NCBI RefSeq assembly: GCF_001543105.1
Contig: NZ_CP014159.1
Coordinates: 1,570,921-1,634,920 of the forward strand
Source of the DNA: Aerococcus christensenii
GTDB lineage: Bacteria > Bacillota > Bacilli > Lactobacillales > Aerococcaceae
Direction of reading: 5' to 3'
DNA: 64,000 bases
Part shown: one piece after another, positions 46,101-55,906 of the stretch
Layout: each line of letters starts with the position of its first letter
Numbering within the stretch: the first letter of the stretch is position 1
Position numbers and translations under genes: made by a program
Notes under the pieces: generated by a model
Databases searched by the model: none
What the model saw: the letters and a program-made list of their open reading frames with translations, nothing else
What the model was told of the DNA's origin: nothing

Positions 46101-49100
46101 AGCAGCTTTAGCGGCATTATTCTTAGTATCATCAGCTGTTGTACCGTCATCCTTCTTGAAATCAGGCTGATTTGCATTCTTGAATGCAGGCGTCTTCTGA
46201 GTATTGTCATGCTCGTTAACAGACTTAAGTAGCTCGTCAGTCTTCGTCGCAAACTTGTTCAACTCAGCAGCTGCGTCGTTCATTTCCTTAAGGATTGAGG
46301 TAATATCCCTATCCAGAGGCTCGCCTTGCGCATGTGCCTGAATATTCTTCAGGTAGTCCTTATCCTCAAGGTTGCCATCCTTATCAGGAGTATTTGTATC
46401 AGGAATATCCTTACCATTTGCTTGATCCTTAGGCATCTTTTTATTAAGCGCCTGGTGTAGCTTCTCTACAGCTTTGTCATACTTAGTCTTAGCAGCCTTT
46501 GCCTCTGCACTTGCATCACCTTCAGATACATTCTTATACGCAGGGCTGTTTTGTATTGCAAGGTCATTAAATACAGCTGCCGAAAGCCTGCTGGTATTAG
46601 TTGCATACTTGTCAATAACAGTACGCGCTTTTTCAAGAGCTGTCTTGGCTTCATTAATCTGTGTTTGATCTGGAGCATCTCCACCAGTCTTAGCTTCTTC
46701 TAGCTTTTTCTTAAGCTCCTTAGCTTTTTGATAAGCATCGTTGTAATCTTTGAATGCTTTCTTGGCGTCTTCGTCGCCAGTTTGCGCCTTATCGAAAGCG
46801 TTAAAGTACGCAGGCATCAGGTAACCGCTAAAGTTATCCGCAAGAACTTTCGTAAGTTCATTAGGGTCGGTTGCATAACCATCATGCAATGCTTTTTCAG
46901 CCTTAGTTAATGCATCTTTAGCAGCATCAACTTCTTTTTGAGTTGCTTTGTCGTTCTTAAGAACCTCGCGTGCCTTAGCTAACGCATTGTCATAGTTATT
47001 AATGGCAGTTGTAGCAGCATAATCATTAGCATCAGCCTTCGCCTTCGCATTCTTATAGAAAGTACTCTGCTTGCTTGCATCATTATTAGGATTATCAAAG
47101 GTGAGCTTTTCGGCAGTTATAAGCTGCGACTTATCGGTTGCTTTAGCGTCAAGAGCTGCTTTGGCTTTTTGAAGCTCATCAATAGCTGCATTAACGTCCT
47201 TTTGAGAAGCGTTTGGATCTGCTGAAAGCTCGTTTGCTTTCTTTACAGCAGCATCGTATGCTTTGCGCTCATCATCAGTTGCGTTTTGATAGGCTGGGTC
47301 AGCGTTTGCAAGCGTTTGAGCGCCTTGATCGTCCCTACCATCCTTTACATTACCATGATCAGCAATGGCAGCGTTAAGCTTGTCTTTGTTAGTGCTAAAT
47401 TCATTAAGCTTTTCGCGCGCGGCATCAAGCTTAGCCTTAGCATCGTCAACAGCCTTCTGAGTAGCGTTGTCGTCCGCTTTTACTTTCTCTGCTGCAGCAA
47501 GTGCCTCATCATAAGCTGTCTTAGCTTTCTTAGCCGCTTCATTCCTTTCGGTGTCAGGTTTGTCATCAGGTGTCTTGAAGTCAGGCTCAGTAACATTCTT
47601 ATACTTATCAGTAGTTACAGTGCCAGGAGTTGCAGCAGTTTGACCTTCAGGCGCCTTACCATTGGCTTCAATCGACTTATTCAGCCCGTCCTTATTGGTC
47701 TCAGCACCATCAAGAGCTTTGCGAGCTTTATCTAACTTAATAGTCGCATTGTCAATATCGGCTTTTTGCTTCTCAGTAAGGTCAGACTCTTTTGTATCTT
47801 TAACTTGATCGTACAAAGCTTTAGCAACTTTGAGTGCATCATCGTAGTCACTCTTTACCTTGTCCGACGCGTTGTAGTACTCATGCTGCGTTGGAACATC
47901 CTTGCCTTCAACAGCAACAGTCTTGTGCTCCTCAACAGATGTCTTCAAATCCTTTGTCTTATGATTCGTTTGCGGCACAAAGATAACGTTAATTGCCTTT
48001 GCTGTATTGCCTGGATTGCGGCCTTGCTCCAGATAAACATCCTTATAGTACGTCATTCCATACGGCTCAACAAACAGACGCGCCTTGAAAATCTTGTCCT
48101 TTTTGCCTGCTACCGTTACAGGGCCAGCCTCTTTATCCCATGAATACGAACCAGCTATTGATAAATTATCACCGAGGTCTACGTCAGAATTAGAAACTTT
48201 CTGATTCCCAGACCAATAAGCGCCACCCATATTGCCAAGCGTAAGCTCGCCCGTTGGCTCACCATTTTGCAACGCATAGTGCATGTGCGACTTGCGCGCG
48301 TTATTCCCTGTACCTTCATAGGCAAGCTGCTCGCCGCCTGTAAGGTCGCGCAAACCAGACTTGGTGTCCTTTGGCGTAGCTTTCAGCAAACCAAGAATCT
48401 TTGTTGTATCAAACTCTTGTGCTTTAGTTGGATCGTAACGATAGATGATAGTGGTCTTCTGATCATTACTCCAAGAAATACCTTCGTCGGTGTCGCGACC
48501 ATCAATCTTGGTTTTAGTCCAAGTAACGTCGTAATCCGTACGAATATTTGGAAGCTTGGTGAGCCTGTTCTCTTTGACATTAGACGTAAACTCGGCAACT
48601 GCCTTATCGGTCTTGATCTTAACGGTAATCTTGTTTTCCGCCTGACCGTTCGAGATACCTATATTTTCATGACCAACGGTAGTATCGCCTTTAACATACT
48701 CAAGCGTGATTTGGTCTTGGTTGGTAAGGCCAAGCTCTTTATTCTCTTTGTTAGCGTCAAAAATAGCCTGCTTGATTCGGTCAAGTTCAGCGTTTGAGTA
48801 CCCAAGCGGGTTAGCCACAAAGACTGCTTTGTCGTTTGAAGGAACAGCAAACTCGCCGTCCTTGAGCTGCTTCAACACAAGGTCGCTGAGCTTAATCTTA
48901 GGAGCGTCCTTTTCATCCACACCATCAAAGTGGATTACAGCATTGCCATCTCCGTCAAACGTAACTTTATCGGTAGATACGCCGTTAATCTTTGCAAGCT
49001 TCTTTGCGATATCTTCCTTAACCTCTTTCGAAAGCTGAGTCGGGTCTTCCACAATCGGCTTGTCAATGCGATCATCGTAGCGCGCAACGGTAAGCGGAAT

Positions 49101-50183
49101 AGCTTGCGACTTAAAGCCCAAATCCGTAACCATATAGGTGTTAAGAGTCTTCGCACCAGCTACGTAAGTCTTATCTTTTGCGCCTTGAGCTGAGGTTTCC
49201 TTATTAATAGCCTCAAACTGCTTTGCGTCGTAAGCATCATCAGACTTTACGTTAATATTTTGCGTAAACGCTCCAGAAAGCTGATCATTTACCGACTTTT
49301 TATCACTACGCGCGGTTTCAACATTGCCAGCTTCAGTAATTGCTGCTTGAACCTTTTCAGGAGTAAGCTTTTGGTTATACTTAAGCACCACAGAGCCAGA
49401 AGTTTTTGGCGGTACAAGCGTTACAGCACGGAATACATTTGTTTTATAAGCAATAGTTTCTGTACTACTACCATCTTTAGTTACGTACACGAAAATAGAG
49501 CGACTGGCTGTATACTTCTCAGCACCGCCAATATTTCCATTTCTAAAAAGTGTGCTCATTTCAAGAGTTGCAGATCCGTCGGGATTAGCAGTAAATATAT
49601 ATTCACCAGAATAAGCTTGGTGTTTGCCTGAATTTTTCGAGTAAAAGTCAATACCTCTCTCACTTTTTTCATTATTGAAACCATTTGTCTTAGCAGGGAA
49701 AATGGCGATACTGGTAATCTTGCTGCCATCTTTTGGCTTTGCAAAATTGAACGTTACCGTATGCGTTTCACCTTCTTTACTATACGTGTTATCAGAAGTT
49801 CCCCATGCATAGTGGTTAGGGATCATCTCCGCATTTTGCTCATTAATTTTGAGCTTTGTATTCGTGACATCAGACTTATCAATAGCAATTTTTGTTGCCT
49901 GTGAAGTCGCATTGCCACTATCTCGATTTTGTTGCAGCACTAGCTTTGAGTGATTGACTTTATTTTCTTCATTCGTCTTAGCAACGTTCTCTCCACTTCC
50001 AGTTTTCTGAGTTATGGGGGCTTGCGTAGCGGCTTGAACACTCATTCCTGAATTAAATACCAAAAATAGGGAAGCAATCGCTACACTTGCTACCCCAAAA
50101 CTATATTTACGAATGGCAAACCGCGTGATTTTATCACCAGTTAATGTCCGTTTAAAACGCTTGATATTCTCTTTTTCTTCCAT
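43134..50183 (-). CDS. Giant LPXTG-anchored surface protein with about 16 FIVAR-like repeats
   Basis: A 2349-residue wall-anchored protein. Residues 1-52 form a YSIRK-type signal peptide (RFAIRKYSFGVASVAIASLF). Residues about 55-750 are a non-repeated, probably ligand-binding region. From about 750 to 2210 run some 16 helical repeats of 70-110 residues, each with a [YF]xNA start and an ATQxxVDxAL-type end, like FIVAR modules. A His/Gln/Thr-rich linker follows, then the sortase signal LPQTG (2315-2319), a hydrophobic helix and RKRETKD. The core resembles Gardnerella/Bifidobacteriaceae surface proteins and uses codons such as CTC, CGC and GCC that are rare in neighbouring genes. Signal and anchor look native, suggesting a chimera. 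AAGGAGG precedes the ATG. It is probably an adhesin. Confidence 0.88.
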   Translation of the reverse strand: MEEKENIKRFKRTLTGDKITRFAIRKYSFGVASVAIASLFLVFNSGMSVQAATQAPITQKTGSGENVAKTNEENKVNHSKLVLQQNRDSGNATSQATKIAIDKSDVTNTKLKINEQNAEMIPNHYAWGTSDNTYSKEGETHTVTFNFAKPKDGSKITSIAIFPAKTNGFNNEKSERGIDFYSKNSGKHQAYSGEYIFTANPDGSATLEMSTLFRNGNIGGAEKYTASRSIFVYVTKDGSSTETIAYKTNVFRAVTLVPPKTSGSVVLKYNQKLTPEKVQAAITEAGNVETARSDKKSVNDQLSGAFTQNINVKSDDAYDAKQFEAINKETSAQGAKDKTYVAGAKTLNTYMVTDLGFKSQAIPLTVARYDDRIDKPIVEDPTQLSKEVKEDIAKKLAKINGVSTDKVTFDGDGNAVIHFDGVDEKDAPKIKLSDLVLKQLKDGEFAVPSNDKAVFVANPLGYSNAELDRIKQAIFDANKENKELGLTNQDQITLEYVKGDTTVGHENIGISNGQAENKITVKIKTDKAVAEFTSNVKENRLTKLPNIRTDYDVTWTKTKIDGRDTDEGISWSNDQKTTIIYRYDPTKAQEFDTTKILGLLKATPKDTKSGLRDLTGGEQLAYEGTGNNARKSHMHYALQNGEPTGELTLGNMGGAYWSGNQKVSNSDVDLGDNLSIAGSYSWDKEAGPVTVAGKKDKIFKARLFVEPYGMTYYKDVYLEQGRNPGNTAKAINVIFVPQTNHKTKDLKTSVEEHKTVAVEGKDVPTQHEYYNASDKVKSDYDDALKVAKALYDQVKDTKESDLTEKQKADIDNATIKLDKARKALDGAETNKDGLNKSIEANGKAPEGQTAATPGTVTTDKYKNVTEPDFKTPDDKPDTERNEAAKKAKTAYDEALAAAEKVKADDNATQKAVDDAKAKLDAAREKLNEFSTNKDKLNAAIADHGNVKDGRDDQGAQTLANADPAYQNATDDERKAYDAAVKKANELSADPNASQKDVNAAIDELQKAKAALDAKATDKSQLITAEKLTFDNPNNDASKQSTFYKNAKAKADANDYAATTAINNYDNALAKAREVLKNDKATQKEVDAAKDALTKAEKALHDGYATDPNELTKVLADNFSGYLMPAYFNAFDKAQTGDEDAKKAFKDYNDAYQKAKELKKKLEEAKTGGDAPDQTQINEAKTALEKARTVIDKYATNTSRLSAAVFNDLAIQNSPAYKNVSEGDASAEAKAAKTKYDKAVEKLHQALNKKMPKDQANGKDIPDTNTPDKDGNLEDKDYLKNIQAHAQGEPLDRDITSILKEMNDAAAELNKFATKTDELLKSVNEHDNTQKTPAFKNANQPDFKKDDGTTADDTKNNAAKAAVDAYGKALNTAKELLKNPAATQKEVNDAKTALDNARKELDKYNTDTAKLTESVGKHGSTEGPAATEGTQTSDAYRNASDPHFMKLDNDKLVPDTDKNTKAAEAKKAYDKALVEAQDLLKKADPDNKTPLDAQPTQKQIDEALKKLDEARTEVEKYKTVTTDLEAEANKSTAEHAPVTEDDFEYTPEFKNADAKKKDGADGKKVDNDDVKAYKDALAKARKLAQDNTSNTLSDHPTQKQIDDALETLKKAKQNIVDGYKTDVDKLKQAKQYAEDVFKKTPEYKNATAIKDDANNAKHDQAVKDLGDAAKQTGFDGQLAKIAKQLEDTSKLTQREVDALVKQLKKDQKTIADSYKTDVTPLSNEVGDKDQNGNPVTPPFEASVPYKNALEKAKTEEDKTSDSSATKKLEAYNEKLAAAQKIIDQVNNPDPNAEVDKQPTNADVKTALEALKKAKEAIDDAFATNAKDLKDETAKSTADGVTTVGKDDFENTTEFKNADSKKTDDGKDNADVTAYKEALKKARTLLNKFDENGKPKPDAKDVPSQKEVDEALKNLKKIKDKILDNYKTSPHDLQEEVDKSKDGDTDTSTDVFENTPAFKNATAKGDDAAKQALNDYNDKLNAAKKLLDKFDRTTGKLKQGETAPTQKELDDALDALKASKKKITDSYKTDPSKLKSEADADGTFTKTPEYQNAQAKGDDASKQALEDYKTALAKANQVLGDKNATQAQVDDALKKLQDAKSKLTDGYKTNKSDLNTEAGKDSDFTKTPEYQNAQAKGDDASKQALDTYKKALDDANKILGDKNATQAQVDEALKALQVAKTVLMNSYKTDKQALQQAFNQAIEDGFEDPTYQHLLEEIKRVLADPDATQAQVDEVYARLIGIGRTHRTGQQDHTSPDRTSNGTQGNHQSDFEHSQLQQGHSTLPDTTLHTVTKHMGEVTMSKRIQANTARTLRYKKLPQTGSGMSSVSGLGLLLLASAGLFLLPRKRETKD
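43741..44220 (-). repeat. Two nearly identical 240-bp repeat units in the surface protein gene
   Basis: The units starting at 43741 and 43981 (period exactly 240 nt, 80 codons) match almost base for base over long stretches, for example from 43763 to about 43815 against 44003 to about 44055, with few substitutions. The encoded segment includes KTPEYQNAQAKGDDASKQAL twice. Such identity makes copy-number change by recombination likely. Confidence 0.75.
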
Positions 50184-50360
50184 TATTTTCCTCCTTACTT
50201 GATTATATGGAACATCTACAAGCTATAAGTAAGCGCATAACTCTCACTTATTAAGTTAATGATAACAAATTCTACTTTTCCCCGCAACTTAGTCTTACCT
50301 ATCTATATTTAACTTATCTTATATGTTCTATTAACTTTAGTGTTCCTCCTTATTCCCAAC

Positions 50361-50388
50361 AAAAAAGCCACGTCGTCAAGGGGGCTTA
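50361..50388 (-). terminator. Terminator after the small decayed ORFs
   Basis: On the minus strand AAGCC and GGCTT form a short stem around a CCCTTGACGACGT loop, followed by TTTTT. The hairpin starts within the TAA stop codon context of the orphan frame at 50386. Confidence 0.5.
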
Positions 50389-50613
50389 CTTAGGAAGTAT
50401 AAAAAATGTTGGCTGAAAGTTTTTAAGATATATCGCCTTTAAAAGTAAAATTTCCTTCCATTTATTCTCATTAAACAAATAATCCAAGATAAAAGAAACC
50501 CAATAAACTTTTTCAACAACTGCCTCAGAAATACCGTGTACTTCCACTTCAGGGCTATCGTCGCGGGGGTGTTCCCATAAAATCAGACATTCTAGCTCCC
50601 ATTTTGAGGAAAG
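50386..50613 (-). pseudogene. Orphan reading frame without a start codon, possible gene remnant
   Basis: A 75-codon open frame on the minus strand runs from just after a TAA (50614-50616) to a TAA at 50386. It has protein-like composition (WEHPRDDSPEVEVHGISEAV and FILDYLFNENKWKEILLLKA). There is no ATG; an in-frame GTG lies about 24 codons in, with no ribosome binding site. It overlaps the 3' end of the preceding frameshifted small gene and is followed at once by a terminator. I do not recognise it. It may be the end of a second gene of a decayed two-gene unit. Confidence 0.35.
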
Positions 50614-50928
50614 TTACTTGGACGGTGGGGATTTGAGGCAGGACCTACTGTCTTCATCGTTACCGCTGCATAGACAATGGCTTGCGAAGTGGGAAGAACA
50701 ATTGCCCCTACACTTCCTAAAGCTAAACTACATGCCATTGCCCGTTTCAAGGCTTTCTCGCAATCTCCGCTCATGATTTCGTCAACGAACTGGCTAAAAC
50801 GTTCACTTCTTGCCTTCGGGTCATAAAACACAGGTGATACTTTGTTAATAAGATCTGTTGCTAAGTGCTTGCGAAATACACCGCGCTCAAGGTCTAAAGT
50901 TCCGTTTTGGCAGTTTCTCTAGATCCAT
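50592..50928 (-). pseudogene. Small gene for a leader-plus-hydrophobic-helix peptide, interrupted by a frameshift
   Basis: An ATG at 50928 with a strong AAGGAGG site starts MDLEKLPK and stops after 13 codons. If one A of the AAAA run (complement of 50905-50908) is removed, the frame continues as NGTLDLERGVFRKHLATDLI and on to 50592, giving 111 residues. The product has a charged N-terminal 75 residues, a hydrophobic stretch (CSLALGSVGAIVLPTSQAIV) and a polar Pro/Asn-rich tail (NPHRPSNFPQNGS). The layout resembles a secreted or leader-bearing peptide, but I recognise no family. The frameshift could be decay, a contingency run or a sequencing error. Confidence 0.55.
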
Positions 50929-51111
50929 ATTTGATCCTCCTTTTCTAGAAGGCTTATCCCTTCTAAATCACAGGCAAAAGAAAAAGCCGACTTTTTAACC
51001 TGTCTTAAAAGTTTTTTTGGCCTTCTACTTGGTAGCCACGAAAGAGGGTGTAATCTGACGGTTTTAGAAAAAATCTCCTGCGACTATATAAAATAGCTGC
51101 AGGAGATAAAA
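50929..51111. other. Intergenic region at the left edge of the restriction-modification locus
   Basis: This holds the leader of the small gene (with a GAAGG/CCTTC hairpin before its ribosome binding site) and, at 51074-51106, an inverted repeat. No gene was found. Confidence 0.4.
51074..51106 (-). terminator. Left-facing hairpin with T-run at the edge of the restriction-modification locus
   Basis: TCTCCTGC and GCAGGAGA pair around a 17-nt loop. On the minus strand the stem is followed by TTTTTT, so it would stop leftward transcription. No minus-strand gene lies just to the right, so it may be left over from a displaced gene or insulate the small gene from read-through. Confidence 0.5.
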
Positions 51112-51141
51112 AGCATGAATTTATGCTATAATTATGCTATA
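51112..51141 (+). promoter_or_regulatory. Promoter/operator region of the restriction-modification operon
   Basis: An extended -10 element TGCTATAAT (51124-51132) is embedded in repeats: the inverted repeat AGCAT-GAATTT-ATGCT (51112-51127) and the direct repeat TATGCTATA (51122-51130 and 51133-51141). The adjacent HTH gene is the obvious candidate to bind here and control its own operon. Confidence 0.45.
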
Positions 51142-51175
51142 TCACTGAAATGGATACATAAGGAGATGAAATAAG

Positions 51176-51403
51176 ATGACCTGTTCAGAAGAAATAAAGA
51201 AAATTCGTCAAAAATGCTTTCTTTCACAGGAGGCTCTTGGAAGAGAACTTGGTGTGTCTTTTTCCTCTATCAACCGTTGGGAAAGTGGAAAGACCAAGCC
51301 TAATATGTCAGCTATGAAAAAAATAAAAGATTTCTGCGAGGTACAGAATATTGATTTCAGTGTATTGGAAGAAGAATGGACTAATACTGGAAAGGATGAA
51401 TAA
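51176..51403 (+). CDS. XRE-family HTH regulator at the head of the type I R-M operon
   Basis: A 75-residue protein consisting of one Cro/C1-type helix-turn-helix: [20 protein letters not shown], then [19 protein letters not shown], the classic recognition-helix region. It resembles small controller proteins found ahead of restriction-modification genes. It ends 4 nt before the preferred hsdM start and overlaps an alternative one, so it is in the same transcript. AAGGAG lies 11 nt before the ATG. Repeats at 51112-51141 are a likely operator. Control over hsdM/hsdR timing is inference. Confidence 0.82.
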   Translation: MTCSEEIKKIRQKCFLSQEALGRELGVSFSSINRWESGKTKPNMSAMKKIKDFCEVQNIDFSVLEEEWTNTGKDE

Positions 51404-51407
51404 TACA

Positions 51408-52979
51408 ATGGCCCTAGATACTAAAAAAGAACAGGAACGTGATGAACTTCACCGTGCTATATGGGCAATTGCTGATGAACTTCGTGGTGCAGTAGATGGC
51501 TGGGATTTTAAGAACTATGTGCTTGGCACTATGTTCTATAGATATATTTCTGAAAACATTACTAACTATATTAACGCAGGTGAAATTGAAGCCGGCAATA
51601 CTGAATTCGATTACGCACAGATGTCTGACGATGATGCGGAAGAAGCAAGACAGAGTCTTGTTGAAGAAAAAGGATTCTTTATCCTTCCCTCAGAACTTTT
51701 CTGTAATGTTAGAGCAAAAGCTAAAGATGATGAGAATCTTAATGAAACACTTGAGAAAGTATTCCGTCATATTGAAGAGTCAGCAAAAGGCAGTGAGTCT
51801 GAATCTGATTTTGCAGGTCTTTTTGATGACTTTGATGTAAACAGTAATAAGCTTGGCTCTACAGTAGCAAAGAGAAACGAAAAGCTCTGCAAGCTTCTTG
51901 ATGGTGTGGCTGATATGAATCTTGGTGATGTTAAGAATCACGATATTGATGCATTCGGTGATGCTTATGAATACCTCATGACAATGTATGCATCAAATGC
52001 AGGTAAATCAGGTGGTGAGTTCTTTACTCCTGCTGATGTATCAGAACTTCTTACAAGACTTGGTACAGTTGGTAAAACTGAAATTAATAAGGTTTATGAC
52101 CCTGCCTGTGGTTCAGGTTCGCTGCTTTTAAAGGCAGAAAAAGTACTTGGCAGAGATAAGATTCGTAATGGTTTCTATGGACAGGAAATCAATATCACAA
52201 CCTACAACCTTTGCCGTATCAACATGTTCCTACATGATATTGGCTTTGATAAATTCAATATTGCTTGTGAAGATACACTTATTGCACCTGCACATTGGGA
52301 TGAAGAACCGTTTGAACTGATTGTTTCAAATCCTCCATATTCTATTAAATGGGCTGGTAATGATAATCCATTACTTATCAATGACCCTCGTTTTGCACCT
52401 GCAGGTGTTCTTGCTCCAAAGAGTAAAGCAGACTTAGCTTTCATTATGCACAGTCTTTCCTGGCTTGCATCAAATGGAACGGCTGCAATTGTATGCTTTC
52501 CAGGTATTATGTACCGTGGGGGTGCTGAACAGAAAATCCGTAAATATCTGATTGATAACAACTATGTTGACTGTATTATCCAGTTACCTTCTAATCTTTT
52601 CTTCGGTACATCAATCGCAACCTGCATTATGGTGCTTAAGAAAGGTAAAGCAGACAATAAGACTTTATTCATTGATGCAACAAATGAATGCATTAAAGTC
52701 ACAAACAACAATAAACTCACACAGAAAAACATGGATAAGATTGTTGACTGCTTTGCTAACCGTCGTGAAATCGAATATTTCTCACATCTTGCTACATACG
52801 ATGAGGTTGAAGAAAATGATTACAACCTTTCGGTATCCACTTATGTTGAAGTAGAAGATACAAGAGAAAAGATTGATATCGTAAAGCTGAATGCCGAGAT
52901 TAAAGAAATCGTTGCTCGTGAGCAAGTTCTTCGTGATGAGATTGACAAGATTATTGCAGAAATCGAGGTGGGCGTATGA
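51408..52979 (+). CDS. hsdM: Type I restriction-modification methyltransferase subunit HsdM
   Basis: An N6-adenine DNA methyltransferase subunit of 523 residues. The N-terminal helical HsdM domain covers about 1-190 ([20 protein letters not shown], as in EcoR124-type M subunits). The SAM-binding motif [10 protein letters not shown] lies near 231 and the catalytic NPPY motif near 308. With two HsdM and one HsdS it forms the methylase; with HsdR, the restriction complex. The ATG at 51408 follows GGAAAGG by 12 nt; an ATG at 51396 adds four codons. The stop overlaps the rhuM start as ATGA. The operon's codon choice suggests acquisition by transfer. Confidence 0.95.
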   Translation: MALDTKKEQERDELHRAIWAIADELRGAVDGWDFKNYVLGTMFYRYISENITNYINAGEIEAGNTEFDYAQMSDDDAEEARQSLVEEKGFFILPSELFCNVRAKAKDDENLNETLEKVFRHIEESAKGSESESDFAGLFDDFDVNSNKLGSTVAKRNEKLCKLLDGVADMNLGDVKNHDIDAFGDAYEYLMTMYASNAGKSGGEFFTPADVSELLTRLGTVGKTEINKVYDPACGSGSLLLKAEKVLGRDKIRNGFYGQEINITTYNLCRINMFLHDIGFDKFNIACEDTLIAPAHWDEEPFELIVSNPPYSIKWAGNDNPLLINDPRFAPAGVLAPKSKADLAFIMHSLSWLASNGTAAIVCFPGIMYRGGAEQKIRKYLIDNNYVDCIIQLPSNLFFGTSIATCIMVLKKGKADNKTLFIDATNECIKVTNNNKLTQKNMDKIVDCFANRREIEYFSHLATYDEVEENDYNLSVSTYVEVEDTREKIDIVKLNAEIKEIVAREQVLRDEIDKIIAEIEVGV

Positions 52980-53973
52980 GTAATGAATTTCAGTTTTTAA
53001 TGTATAAATCCGCTGAGGAAAATATTTCGGTAAATGCACTAATTAAAGATGAAACTATTTGGCTGAATCAAAAAGGAATGGCGGAGCTGCTTGGATGCAG
53101 CACGGATAACATTTCACTTCATTTGAAAAATATCTTTGCCGATGGTGAATTAGATAAAAATTCAGTTACCGAGAAAATCTCGGCAACTGCGACAGACGGG
53201 AAAAACTACCCTACTCAATTTTATAATCTGGATGCAATTATTTCAGTGGGCTATCGTGTCAATTCCCGCAAAGCAACAAAGTTTAGAATTTGGGCAACGA
53301 GTGTTTTGAAAGAATATATGCTCAAAGGTTTTGCCATGGACGATGAACGCTTAAAACAGGGAAAAACGGCGTTTGGTAAAGACTATTTCAAAGAATTGCT
53401 GGAAAGAGTTCGCTCTATCCGAGCAAGTGAGCGTCGTATATGGCAACAGATTACAGATATTTTTGCAGAATGCAGCATTGATTATGATAAGCATTCACAA
53501 ATTACTCATGATTTCTATGCTATGATGCAAAATAAATTTCACTATGCGATTGTAGGACGGACTGCGGCAGAAATTGTTTATACCAAAGCAGACAAAACTA
53601 AAAAAAACATGGGGCTTACTACATGGAAAAATGCACCGGATGGGCGCATTTTGAAATCGGATGTAGTGATTGCAAAAAATTATCTGGAAGAAAAACAAAT
53701 TCGACAATTAGAAAGAGCCGTAACCGGATATTTTGATTATATTGAAGATTTGATAGAGCGCGAAAATACTTTTACTATGGAGGAATTTGCAGCCAGTGTG
53801 AATGAGTTTCTAGCATTCCGAAGATACGATATTCTGCGTGATAAAGGGAAATTTTCCGGCAAAATGGCAAAGGAAAAAGCCACCACCGAATATATGGAAT
53901 TTAATAAAACGCAAAAAATTACTTCTGACTTCGACAAAGCGGTTAATCAGATGCTGAAGGCAGGTGAAGAAGA

Positions 53974-53977
<4 letters not shown>
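52976..53977 (+). CDS. rhuM: RhuM-family protein inside the type I R-M operon
   Basis: A 333-residue protein of the RhuM family (named after a Salmonella pathogenicity island gene). The N-terminal part has the Bro/KilA-like segment [20 protein letters not shown]. The conserved core follows ([20 protein letters not shown] near residue 90, and [14 protein letters not shown] near 190). RhuM genes often lie inside type I restriction loci, but their function there is not established. It overlaps hsdM and hsdS by 4 nt each (ATGA), so the three are translationally coupled. It may act as an accessory or toxin-like factor; that is speculation. Confidence 0.88.
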
Positions 53978-55884
<1,907 letters not shown>

Positions 55885-55906
55885 ATAAGTAAAGGAGGCG
55901 AATACT

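Noticed and set aside
43659..49631. Many open plus-strand frames opposite the giant surface protein gene
   Set aside because: They are shadow frames of a long, compositionally biased repeat gene. They have no binding sites, no domain-like composition and repeat with the repeat period.
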